DNA of 64,000 nt, taken from positions 8,694,001 to 8,758,000 of the forward strand of contig NC_063152.1 in the NCBI RefSeq assembly GCF_020921035.1. The letters are read 5' to 3'. Positions 22,915 to 33,525 of the stretch are shown in pieces. The position numbers were made by a program, and so were the translations under genes. Origin of the DNA: Rhodamnia argentea. Lineage: Eukaryota; Streptophyta; Magnoliopsida; Myrtales; Myrtaceae. Each line of letters starts with the position of its first letter. The stretch's first letter is position 1. The notes beneath the pieces are model-generated. The model worked only from the letters and a program-made list of their open reading frames with translations, did no database searches and had not been told where the DNA came from.

Positions 22915-23851
22915 TAGGAAAGGCATGTTCAGGAAACTATTCTACTTTCTCATCTAAAGACTCAACATTTCAGTAAGAATATGTCATCCAGGTGTATGGA
23001 AATAGAAGCTTTGCCATCCCTAGAAAACAACACTCAATTGTAGACAACATCAACAGCCTTGCGAACACCCCAGCACATAATAAACGGGTCCTACAAGAAA
23101 TTTAAGAAGAGACATTGTCAGAGACAAACATGCCTAATGTAGAAATAACGCTTAACAAATGTTTTACTCATGATTCGTGAATGTTAAGTCCATCCAAAAT
23201 GCTCCAGTGGTTTTCTCACAAATTGAGAACTTAAGACTGTGTTTGATCACAAGATGAAGACAGAATTGATACGAAAATACTTTTCCATTCAACCTGGAGA
23301 GTTAGTACATGTAAGAATTAGAAATGTTCTCCTATCTTATCCGGGTTCATATCCCATATTAGTTAGCGTCTCGTCACTTGCTAGGTCACTGTGTCCGAAA
23401 AGAATTGGGCAGAGAATCATGCACACTCTTTTCCGCTTCCGCCACAATCCCCACCCCCAACTCAAACCCAAAGCAAATTCGCTTCCACCTAAGAGAAAAG
23501 CTTTCCACGTTTATCTTGTCCTTTGTTGTTGGGACTTTATGTCCGGCTCCTATATATCCAATCCGATGGGACTTTGCATTTTGCCAAAGAGGACACGATA
23601 ACTCCTATTAGCTTGTATAAACACCAAAGAACATTCAAGCAAAGTCCAAGATGTGAAAAAAAAAAAAAATAATATCTTCCCATGATAATCACTATTAGAA
23701 GCAAAAGGAATAAATTCGCATACCTTAGAGGCAACAACAAATTCAATCACTCAACATCACAAAATAATTTTTTCCAACTTTTATCCGATTAATCGACAAC
23801 AAAAACTCTGGAAATGTCCAATTAAAATGTTACCATCACAAGCCATTGCAT

Positions 23852-23885
<34 letters not shown>

Positions 23886-24940
23886 TAGAGAGTCATTTAT
23901 ATTCGTTCCCAAGGACAGGAAAAGAGAAGGTTTAGAGCATTCAACCTTTCGTCCATCTTTCGAAAATAACACCCGGAATTGCAAGCTTATCACCTATAAT
24001 TTCTTGAGGAATAACCATCACATGGGTAACCCCATCTTGTTGACCATGTAAGATGTATACGAGTTCCATGTTATCTTCTCTGTCAATTGCAGTAGTATGG
24101 CTTTAGGAAGGGAACGAGGTATCTTGTGATCGTGAGCTGGAGAGAAAGCAATGGCAGATATCATACCCGCATAAAAGCAATAGAGGGTAAGATAATCAAT
24201 TCTTCCTTGGTATCTTGTGATCGTGATGTTATCTTGGATAACAATACGCATGGAAATCCAAAACATTGAGGAGATCTGTTATCTTACTTTGCATGCAAAA
24301 TAAAACAAAAAAACTCGGCCGTCCAACCTTCTTTGTTTCCTTGAAGTTTTGAGTGCTTCTCAAAATCCCAACCAGGACGACGTAAGTCAAACACTCTAAT
24401 GGATTTGTTATAAGCAGCAAAGAACTTACACGTGAACCCGGGATGAGGGTTGAAACTTTATTAGACTTGACATGCTATAAACCCTATGTAAAGAGACTAG
24501 CTCCAACATACTAAATCGTTTATGATAACATCAAAAACAACCAAGCAACCAACCGGAGACATTCTGAAATTCTGGTGGTGGAGAATAACCAAAATCACCA
24601 AATGCTGATTTCTTTCAACAATAGAAGGTAAAAAGTAATGTACGAATTCAAAAGAAAATTTCAAGGGGAAATAGAATGGACTTTTAACACAAGGAAATTA
24701 AGAGTCTTCAAAATTGAATGTTAACCTTACTTGTTCCCCCTAGAATTGCAATTGCAAATGCTAAGGGATATGCAGATGACAGAGTTACTACGAAGCATTT
24801 CTAAGATGTGTGATTAGCGCGAACTCCACAACTGTCTAGCTCAAAAGATAAGACTTTCCCGCACACTTATGCTACATAGGTGTTGAAGAGCATCGAGCAC
24901 GAGCTGTGACACTTTTCTTGAGTTTTGGCTTCGTCGAACC
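22915..24940 (-). pseudogene. WRAP53/TCAB1-like copy 2, decayed
   Basis: Same order and orientation as copy 1, but only parts remain: the exon matching 18800-18852 (23041-23093), the exon around 23943-23975, the exon around 24030-24170, the AGYNKSIRVF-type exon (24320-24425), a scrap near 24740, and a piece of the 5' leader near 24880-24930. Exons for the N-terminal half are deleted. Lesions: the donor after VDVVYN is TTGAGT instead of GTGAGT; a 21-bp in-frame deletion removes NYLYTGG between GGA microrepeats; one acceptor is CGG; and the SPAH exon carries unrelated inserted sequence. It cannot make a family protein. Confidence 0.85.
23853..23882. repeat. (GA)n microsatellite
   Basis: About 15 GA units in an intron-derived part of the WRAP53-like copy 2; copies 1 and 3 have shorter impure versions. 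Confidence 0.9.
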
Positions 24941-25014
24941 TTCCCTCTTTTGAGTTCGTTAAAGGGCACTGAAATAAAATGGGAATAAATGAAAATAAAC
25001 TAAACTCAAAATTA

Positions 25015-25465
25015 GGGCTCCATTTATTTCGTAAAAAATAAATGATTTTAAAAATATTTTTCCTAAAATGATTGCTTTTATCGCTTACGAAAACTAATGA
25101 ACATAAATTATTTTCATCGTTTACGCAAATACTTAGATATAAATTTCTATCGGTAATGGCCAATGAGGCGTTGGATGAGTTGGTGAGATGCTTGGGCTTT
25201 AGACAGTTAAACTAATAAGGTTCCAAGTTCGACTTCCAGCGACCACGTCTTGGGAGACTTACTTGATGGTATTGGCAAAACCCCCCCTCCCACCATCCTT
25301 AGGAGTAGTTTATTGTACGTGGGAAACCTCGGTTAAAAAAAAAAAAAAATTCTATCGGTAATGAAATATTTTTCATTGATCGTTTATATCAAGCATACAC
25401 ACAATTATTTTTTGGAAAAAAAAAGTTTTTCAAATCATTCATTTTTTGTGAAACAAATGGAGTCT
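25015..25465. mobile_element. MITE split by a SINE
   Basis: The ends form imperfect inverted repeats (GGCTCCATTTATTTCGTAAA on the left; the right end reads TTTTGTGAAACAAATGGAGT). It belongs to the same family as the MITE at 53.70 kb. The SINE at 25159-25349 sits inside it. A clear target duplication for the outer element was not found. Confidence 0.65.
25159..25349 (+). mobile_element. SINE with poly(A) tail and 14-bp target duplication
   Basis: About 176 bp plus a 15-A tail, flanked by perfect direct repeats TTCTATCGGTAATG at 25145-25158 and 25350-25363. Near the 5' end are an A-box-like stretch (GAGTTGGTGAGATGC) and a B-box-like stretch (TTCCAAGTTCGACTTCC), as in tRNA-derived, Pol III-transcribed SINEs. 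Its perfect target duplication and intact tail make it a young insertion, nested in the older MITE. Confidence 0.85.
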
Positions 25466-26549
25466 AATATTGAGCAGATAATTTCATAAAAACATCAGCA
25501 AGCTTAAATTTTTTAATCATTTTTAATTATATGTTAATCCTAATATCATAGAATAATGCATTGTTTTCTATTCATATTATGTTAAATATCGTAAATCATA
25601 GAAAAATTGACTATTTTAGAACAAGAACACATAGTTACAGGTTATGGATTATTAACAGTTTTTGAAATGAATTGTAATTATTAGTTATGATAATTAATAC
25701 CATGATTATTTAAGTTTGAAATTGAGTTATCTTACAATTGAAATTCCATTTAACTCAATAATCTAATATTTGAGAAATTAATTCTAGTACGGTTTGCTTA
25801 TATACTGAGCATCACGCTTCATTCAATATAAATGACATGTCTGCGAAGAGTAGAAAAATCACTTAATATTTCTGCTTATGATTAGAATCTTAAACTAAAA
25901 AGATATGAGAAAACCTAATTCATCATTGTACATTACATATTTAAGTACTTAAAATGTTTCAAGTGTTTCATATTAAATAAATAATCATAGAACACGCAAG
26001 ACTAAAGAAACTTAAAATTTTGTGAGTAAAAAAATGTTAAAAATTGAAGCAGTCGAAATCTGCTTTTCAACAAGTGATAAGCAATCGACCCCAAAAAAGA
26101 AGTGGTAAGCTGCTAATGGGCAAATAATAAGCTGCTTTAATGTCCTTAATTTATATTAAATTACATATTCACAAGTTTAAGCTTCTTAAATAGGTAATAA
26201 CTATGTTAATTAGCTTCGTAATCATATAAGATACTTCTTTTTTCAGATAATTACCGGACAAGTCCTAAAAATTTGCTATCACAATTAGCTTGAATCACAG
26301 AGCTTGCATTTCATGCATGCAAGTCCTCAAACATGCAACTTCGATGCGCCTGAAGCTTTTCTTAACTGCGTCAATTGTAAGTGGACTGAAAACGTCACGT
26401 GACTTTTATTTTTATAATATCTCGTGCCTTTTAGAAAAAAAAGAAAAATGCCACGCAAAATACAGTTTAGTTCCCATCGCAAACTTTTTTTTTTCTCAGG
26501 AAAAGAAAAAAAAAAACCTTTTAAACCAAGACACTCGTATTGGGAAATG
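25466..26549. other. AT-rich block shared with other duplicated units
   Basis: No gene seen. 25500-25900 matches 37150-37560 (for example 'GTTTTTGAAATGAATTGTAATTAT'), and more weakly 53240-53660. It marks a block that was duplicated with the WRAP53-like and F-box copies. Confidence 0.5.
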
Positions 26550-26779
26550 GATCCCCTAACATTGGGATCTATGTTAGGGGTAATATAACCCCCCATCGGA
26601 CCGTCCATTTCCCATCGGACCGTCAACAATCGATCAATTCAAATTTTGAGAAGGGGAAAATTTTGGGTGGAAATTTTTTTTTTAATTGACGTAATCGATT
26701 GTTAACCGTCCGATGGGAAATGAACGGACCAATGGGTGGTTATGTTACCCCTAACATGGATCCCCAACGTTAGGGGATC
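26550..26779. mobile_element. Foldback MITE, about 230 bp
   Basis: Inverted repeats of roughly 90 bp start GATCCCCTAACATTGGGATC on the left and end AACGTTAGGGGATC on the right, around a short centre. It lies about 160 bp past the stop codon of the F-box gene at 26943. Confidence 0.8.
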
Positions 26780-26942
26780 AGAATCTACCGAGGTTTCTCC
26801 TAGAGAGATTTATATTTACAACTAGAATAAAACTTGAAACAAGAGCAAATTAGGCACACGTTAAAAAACTAATACTGTCCCACTTACATGTAACTTTACT
26901 GTCAAAGTGTGGATACAAATGACCAGTGTAGTGCCCATGAGT

Positions 26943-29107
26943 TCAACGAGAAACCCGGTTGAAACGATAAACAAAGATAACCTCTGCATTTTGGGAAGCT
27001 CTTCGACAGCTGAGCACATTCTTGTTCATACCATATAGTTTCGATAGATCAGCGGCTTGAAGATGCTTTTGTACATGTCGGGTCAACTGAGCCTTGATAA
27101 TCAACTTCTCCAGCGCGTGTGCATTTCCAAGAAGAAACTTAATCAAGGCGAGCAGATGATTTGATCCTAAACGATTGGCTTCATAACCGATGATCTCAAC
27201 TCTCTTGAGATGTTTCGCCAAACATTCAAAGTTCCCCTTCCTTGGGCACAAATAATCTTCTCCGTTGAAGTTAAAACGTTCTCTAGATTCGTCATCAAGC
27301 CCAAACTGCACGTGAATACCCCATTTAAGAAACTCACTTCGCATTAGATGTGGGTCCATGAGGAAAAGAAAATTCACTGCCTTGCTAAAATTTCAAACAA
27401 ACAACCTTTATTTGTCCACTGCAAATGGTAGTTTGTTTTACTTTATATGAGGTCTTAATCAATTTGAGCTCTTAAACTCGCCCACACAATACAATCTATT
27501 CTCTTTCTAGCTGCTCATTGCTGACCTATTAGTTCAAGATCCAAACCTACATGGCAGCAATAGAACCTCCAGTACAGCACTGCAGTTACTTTGAAGACAT
27601 GAACTAAAACAGGTGCACATATGTTGAGTGCACTGACCAAAGTTACGGGCAATTTTCAATTGCCAAAACAAATAAGATTTTGGATTTGATAATCTTCATA
27701 TGCTTCTGGAGTTTTAACTCACATTTGTGCGAAATAAAAGTCAGCTCAAGAAGTGAAATGAAAATATCATAGCGAATGAACGAACCTTAAACAGGGTGTA
27801 GCCATCCAGGCATATGAGTAAATTTTCCAGGCATGGTGAACTACGCAGCAAGTGTGCTATCCAAGGGAAGTCCCAATGAGTAACTGGTGCATGCAGTGTC
27901 AAATTCTGACATTTTGACAATGGAAATGGCACTCCTTCCATCTCCCAAGGAGACAAAATCTAAGCACATTGAGCGAGCAAAATAGAAAAATTTTGATTAT
28001 TATTTCTTTTCCTGTTCAGGATGAATAAAGACTAACAAAATTTACAGTCCATCCAAATACTTTATCCCTTGACCCTGTAGGTCGCTCTAGTGGGGCAACA
28101 TACATTAATAAAACAGTGCTAATCACGGATCCCATTCAAGGTAAAAAAAACCAAGCTCGTACCTGGAAACACCGGCCGCAGGTGGCAATCGTAGGAACTC
28201 CCCGCAGCTTCTCCAGGAGTCCCTTTAAAAGATCCAGCATCCTCTCTCCACGAGACATAAGAAAATATAAGTTGGCTTCCACCAAAGAAGAAACATTGTC
28301 AAGTCTGAACATGGGATCATTAGGCAAAAACCCTGATATCCACAGTGACAGCAGATAAGGGGCCCAAATTGTCTCCACTTTACAGGTCATGGGGTAGACG
28401 AGTATCAATTTTTTCACACTCATTGAATCTATTCTGATGTTCTTCACGCCCTTGCTCATGTGCAGCTCAAGGGACTCTAAAACCGGACTTCCCCTAACAA
28501 TTTCCTCTAGGATATGATCACTCAACTCCGCAAATGACATCGACAAGACCTTAAGACGAGGCCACCTAACAGTAGTGCCCAGCGAAAAGCGGCACTTTCT
28601 GAATTCCAGGCGTACCAACCAACTCAAGTGACACACGAACTGCGGCAATGCGTACGAGAACAATGGTGTAGCAGCCGGCAACAGGCAGAGATCCTCCACG
28701 CGGCGTGCTGCCGCAAAGCAGAACCAGGAGTCGAACTTGGGTGAGTTGACCCCGTCGCACATGATGTGGAATCTCTTCACGGTCGGGGAGGTCCTCTGAA
28801 GCAGGACGCTGTCGACAAAGGACGAGAAGTCCCTGGAACTGTGAGGCAGGTCATCACCAATCCCATAATTGAAGACGAGGTCGGTGGTAGAGGTCCAAGT
28901 GGACTGCCACCGCTTGGAGAGGATGCTGGTCTTGACTACATCTCGGAGGGTCAGGAACGAGAAGATGTGGTGGATCACGTCGTCTGGCAAGGCGCTGATG
29001 TCATCCCTAGGGCTCAAAGGAGGAGGAGGTGGGATTCGTCTTGTACGATTCGGCCGGTCGCCGGGGGATTTGCAGTGGATGGCGCCGTGGACGGAGGTCT
29101 CCGCCAT
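26943..29107 (-). CDS. F-box/LRR/FBD protein A (intact)
   Basis: Exons 29107-28163, 27959-27786 and 27305-26943, all in phase 0 with GT-AG junctions, give 493 residues. The F-box (about 35-80) has the typical LPDDVIHHIFSFL and ILSKRWQSTW. A leucine-rich region follows, with conserved blocks LPQFVCHLSWLVRLEF, GSPVLESLEL, IRIDSMSVKKL and VSSLVEANLYF. The third exon encodes an FBD-type domain (GNFECLAKHLKRVEIIGYEA, LLALIKFLLGNAHALEKLII). Such proteins act as substrate receptors of SCF ubiquitin ligases by binding a SKP1-like adaptor; the target is unknown. The start was chosen because the N-terminus MAETSVHG is shared with paralogues. The promoter region just upstream matches that of copy C. Confidence 0.88.
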
Positions 29108-30975
29108 GGTCTATAAAACCTAGGGTTTCTATCCCGAGCTTTCGAGGCTTTTGACTTTCACGTTTTATATTTAAATGGCATAATTTTTTTTTTCTGTTGG
29201 GCGTATTTTTTGTTTTTCAATATATATAAGAATTTCTTTTGGGGTGACCAAGCAAGTGCTCAATGGTCAAGCAATTTTCCTACGAAAAACGGTGAAATTT
29301 TGATTCTTTTAGGCTCCGTTTAATTCTTTTAAATCTGGCTGACCTTATATGGTCACAGGCCGACAAGCTCTCGCTCGCTCTTGTCTCCTTCAATCTCTCA
29401 CCTGCTGATGCTCTCTCTCACTCGGCGGCTCCGTCCGGCGACGATCCCTTGCTCTCTCACCCCAGCCTTGCGGAAGGAAGGAGGAGCACAAAGCAGCGGT
29501 ATGATGATATTCCTGCGGTAGTTTTGGGCGTAGGATCGAGGTAAGTCCGAGTCTTGCAGTGGTTCCGCGATTTGCTTGTGTTCATGTGGATGGAAGGACG
29601 AGCTAGTAGCGACACGGCGGTTCGGTCCCGTGGTGGGCCTCTCGCGCAGGAGTCCAGGTGAGTAGATTTCTAATTCGTGTAACCCTCGGATCGTGGGTTT
29701 CGGCTTGCATATTGCCAATGTTCTTTGCATGTTACTTTTGTTGGTTTGCTTGATATCCTAGAATGTCGGATGAGTGAAATTGAGAGATGAAGAGAGTTCG
29801 GTGGGGTTGTCACGAAATGAGAAGGAAGAAGAGGAAGAAGAAAAGAAGAAGAGGAAGAGGAGATGGTGGCTTGAAGGTTCCTATGCCACATGGGGAGGGA
29901 GGTGTCGTCCATGAAAGAAGAGAGAGGGGTGAGGTGCAATTTTCACTCGGTCGGGTTCCAATTTCACATATTTTTTAACTCTATGGGGTCCAAATTATAC
30001 CGTAGTGTATCCTCAAAAATATCGTTTTTACTACGGACTTGAGATGAATAAGTACTAATCCACTCATAACTTAAGCTGGTGGAAAAATCGGGTTGTTCTT
30101 GTACATGTCTTGTTTAAATATTTATCAATTGGAATCATATTTACATTAACCTTACTTTGATTTTTTTTTCGAAATAGATACGGTAGTTATAAATAGATAG
30201 TGCTCTTATACAAAACAAATAAAATTTTCTCGTTTTCACCCGCCTTCAGATGAATTTTTTCTAACGAAGGAAAGGAATTCAAAAGAAAAAGAATTCGCAT
30301 TTTTTTAATTCTTTGGATTAAAAATTCGAATATTAAAAAAAATTCGAAAAGGAAATCGATTTTTTTATATTTTATATAAAAGATTATTTTATTCTAATTT
30401 TAATATACTAGTTAACTAAACTATTCTAGTAGTTATAATAAACTATAATATTAGTTATGTTAGGGCTTATGGACTTGAACCGTAGACCTTCACGATAAAA
30501 CAGATCAAATTGATTATTATCAAAATGATTCGAATTATTTCAAAGGCCCAAGATGTCCCTTTTTTTTTGGGTTGGGGGGTTATTGGGCTCTTTCATTAAC
30601 TAATCAAAATATCAGTTAGTCCACCATTTTTTTCTAGCAAATAAAGAGATGGCTCCATGTGCTCTGAGTTATTATTTTGGTTTCAACCTAGGAGCACTAC
30701 TAAAGTGTTTCAAAGAAGGGTTATCTTGACGTAGGTCAGCTTCTTGCCGAGATCAACCTAAGATAAGGTGATTTTCAAGGGATTTTTTTCCCATTAATGT
30801 ACCATAATCAATAGGGAGATTTCATCTATTGTCCGCTCTTTTCAATAATTGACGTACCAAAGAAATGAAATTAGGAATATTAAATCTATATCAAATAAAG
30901 TTTGAACTTTTGAAATCCGGACATGCGTTGTTATTTTATACATTGTGGTAAGTAACATTGGTAAATTAATTTAAG
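29108..30975. other. Intergenic DNA; promoter of F-box A and unassigned GC-rich segment
   Basis: 29110-29300 is the upstream region of F-box A and matches 43560-43760. 29380-29660 is GC-rich and contains two good splice donors on the plus strand (GATCGAG|GTAAGTCC, GTCCAG|GTGAGTAG), so it could be a stranded 5' UTR exon, but no coding sequence follows. The rest is AT-rich and featureless. Confidence 0.4.
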
Positions 30976-30978
30976 GTA

Positions 30979-31065
30979 CGGAAAGAAAGAGATTCAAATC
31001 CTCTGTAAACAAAAGCCTACAGAGCAGTTTCAATGCTACGCCTTGCACCACTCGACCAACTATCC
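30979..31065 (-). pseudogene. Plastid-derived tRNA-Ser (trnS-GGA) relic in nuclear DNA
   Basis: The reverse complement aligns along its whole length with the chloroplast trnS-GGA gene: GGATAGTTGGTCGAGTGG at the 5' end, then AAGGCGTAGCATTG, the long variable arm, and a degraded T-arm (GATTTGAATC for GGTTCGAATC). Many substitutions, including the anticodon position that turns GGA into GAA and mismatches in the acceptor stem, show it is a decayed transfer from the plastid genome and not a working tRNA. Confidence 0.85.
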
Positions 31066-31069
31066 TACA

Positions 31070-31345
31070 GAGGCTATGATGATCATATCCTGCTACAAAA
31101 GGGCACATGGTTCAATGAATGATGGCGGACATCATAATTTATCTTCATCAAAGTTAAAATATGGAGGAAATCTATGGGTCAATTGGTTTCCCATAGAGGA
31201 TGTCTCTGATCCTAAACCTCCTCACTGTGGCCGAGGCCCACGGGCCAGAACCATTTCTACAAAGACAGAGATGGATCGTCTTGCCAGAGTAAGCGTCTTA
31301 GCGCACAAAGTTACAGAAAAAAAAAAAAAAAAGAAAGGTCTTTTG
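31070..31345 (+). pseudogene. Unidentified coding fragment, copy 1 of 2
   Basis: Matches 40290-40575. Translation of both copies conserves HCGRG-x-RART-x-STK and MDRLA-x-x-S-x-LAH, so it derives from a real exon, but both copies contain disruptions. This one ends in a run of A. It lies between the tRNA relic and an F-box N-terminal relic, and the second copy has the same right-hand neighbour. I do not recognise the protein. Confidence 0.5.
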
Positions 31346-31364
31346 CAATAGTGCAGATGGATCG

Positions 31365-31590
31365 CCACCGCTTGGAGGGGACGCAGGCCTTAAAAACGTC
31401 TTGAATGGGGTAAGGATAGATGAGGCGGACTATGGCTTCGCGCAAAGGGGTTGATGAAATCGTGGAGATAAATTCTCAGGTTCCTGCTTCGTTTCGTTTT
31501 GAAGGAGAAGGTTGGCTTCGTTTTATGAGATTCAGTAGTTTGCCACGACAATTTGCCTTGGATTATGCCGTGGGCAGAGCTCTCGGCCAT
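31365..31590 (-). pseudogene. F-box N-terminal relic
   Basis: The minus strand from an ATG at 31590 reads MAESSAHGIIQGKLS, clearly related to MAETSVHGAIH of the intact genes. It degenerates through the F-box, ending near the SKRW-Q-STW equivalent (31365-31380). Frameshifts abolish the domain. It sits just 3' of F-box copy B. Confidence 0.6.
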
Positions 31591-31610
31591 GAATTTCACT
31601 TCCCAGGTTT

Positions 31611-33525
31611 TTATGAGTCCTGCCGCCAAAACAGCTTTGAAAAAAAGGACGCCTCTTTGAAAGAATGATTGAAGATGACTTCAGCATTTTGGGAACCTCT
31701 TCGATAGCTGAGCACATTTTGGCGTTCGCCAAGTAGTTCCCAAAGAACAGCGGCTTCATAGTGTCTTAGTCCATAATGCGCGGGCAATTCAGCCTTGATA
31801 ATCAACTTCTCCAGAACAAGTGCTTCCTCAAGAAGAAACTTAATCAGTGCGAGCAGATGTTTCGACCAAAAGCAATCAGCTCCAAAGCCGATTATCTCAA
31901 CTCTCTTGAGATGTTTCGCCAAACATTCAAAGTTCCCCTTCCTTGAGCACAAAAAATCTTCTTCCTCAAAGTTAAAATGGTCTTTGGATTCATGAAGCTC
32001 AAACTGCACATGAATACCCCATGTAAGAAATTTTGCACTAGATGTGTGGGTCCACAAGGATAAAAAAAAAAAAAATTCAACGGCTCACTAAAATATCAAA
32101 CAAACAACCTTCATTTGCCCACCGTAAATGCTAGTTAGTTTTACTTTGTATCGAGTCTTAATCAATTTTTGAGCTCTTAAAGTCGTCCACACAATAAAAT
32201 ATCTTCTCTTTCTAGGTGCTCATTGCTACCCTATTAGTTCAAGATCCAAACCTACATGGCAGCCAAAGAATCTCCAGTAAAACACTGCAGTTACTTTAGC
32301 TGCACATATGTTATGTAGACTGACCGAAGTTACAGGCAATTTTCAATTGCTAAAACTAGTAAGGGTTTGAAGTTGATCATCTTCATGTGCTTCTAAAGCT
32401 TTAATTCACTGTTTAAACATTTGGCAAAAGAAATTCAGCACAAGCAGCGAGATGAAAGTTTCATAGCAAAGGAACAAACCAGCACGTTGCTGCAGCCAGC
32501 CAGGCGTATGACTAATTTTTCAAGGCACGGTGAACTTCGTAGCAGGTGTGCTATCCCAGGAAGTTCCCAACGAGAAACTGGTGCAAGTAGTGTCAAATTC
32601 TGACATTTTGACAATGGAGATGGCACTCCTCCCATCTCCCAAAGGGACAGAATCTAAGAACATTGAGCAAGCAACATAGAAAATTTTGACTATACTTTCT
32701 TTTCCTGTTATAAGATGAATGAAGACTAACAAAAATTAAAGTCCATCCAAATACCTTATACCCTGACTCTGTCTCCCACGAGTTCGCAATGATACATCTT
32801 GATGGAAGACTAGAATGCCATGGAGAGCTGTAGTTGCTCAACCGGGGCAACAAACAGCACTACAACGGTGCTAATCACCGACCGCATTCAACACGAGCAA
32901 GTCTTATAAAGGTAAAAATACCGAGCTCGTACCTGCAAACATGGACAGCTGATGGCGATTGTGGGAACTCCGCGCAGCTTCTCACAGAGTCCCTTGAAAA
33001 CGTCACAGGGCATCCTCCTCACAGGAGACTCGAGAAAATATAACTTGGCTTCGACCAAAGATGATACATCCTCAAGTATAAGCACGGAACGATTAGGCCA
33101 ATACCCTGATACCCACAGCGACAGCAAATGCGGAGCCCAGAGTTTCTCCATGTTCGAGTACTCGACAATATCGTGGCGGAAGAGTACCAACTCTTTCACA
33201 CTCGTCGAATCTATTCTAATGTTCTTCAACCCCCCGCCATACTCCAACTCGAGGGACTCTAAAACAGGGCTTCCCCTGAGAATTCCTTCCAAATCATCAC
33301 TCAACTCAGCGTATTTTATAGACAAGACCTTAAGACAAGGCCACCTGATATTAGTACCCGACGAAAAACAGCAGAAACAGACTTCCAGATGTACCAACCA
33401 ACTCAAGCAACACACGAACCGCGGCAGTGTGTACGAGAATAGAGAATCGCTCAGCCACAGGCAGAGATCCTCCACGCGGCGCGCCTCCGCGAAGCGGAGC
33501 CAGAAGTCCGGCTTCACCAAGTAAC
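31611..33525 (-). pseudogene. F-box/LRR/FBD copy B, lacking the F-box
   Basis: Exons 33520-32933 (partial), 32653-32480 (174 nt) and 32003-31611 keep reading frames and splice sites: VSSLVEAKLYF and GSPVLESLELEYGG in the LRR, and GNFECLAKHLKRVEIIGFGA and LLALIKFLLEEALVLEKLII in the FBD exon. The first 120 or so codons, including the F-box, are gone. Upstream of FWLRFAEARRVEDL the sequence switches to intron DNA of a WRAP53-like copy. The C-terminus runs on past the usual end (FSKLFWRQDS). Without an F-box it could not join an SCF complex; whether the truncated frame is expressed cannot be told. Confidence 0.88.

Noticed and set aside
29398..29939. Candidate gene in the GC-rich stretch upstream of F-box A
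   Set aside because: Splice donors are present but no conserved coding sequence or acceptor-linked exon; left as unassigned.
30979..31065. Functional nuclear tRNA-Ser
   Set aside because: It matches a plastid gene, has a changed anticodon and mismatched stems.
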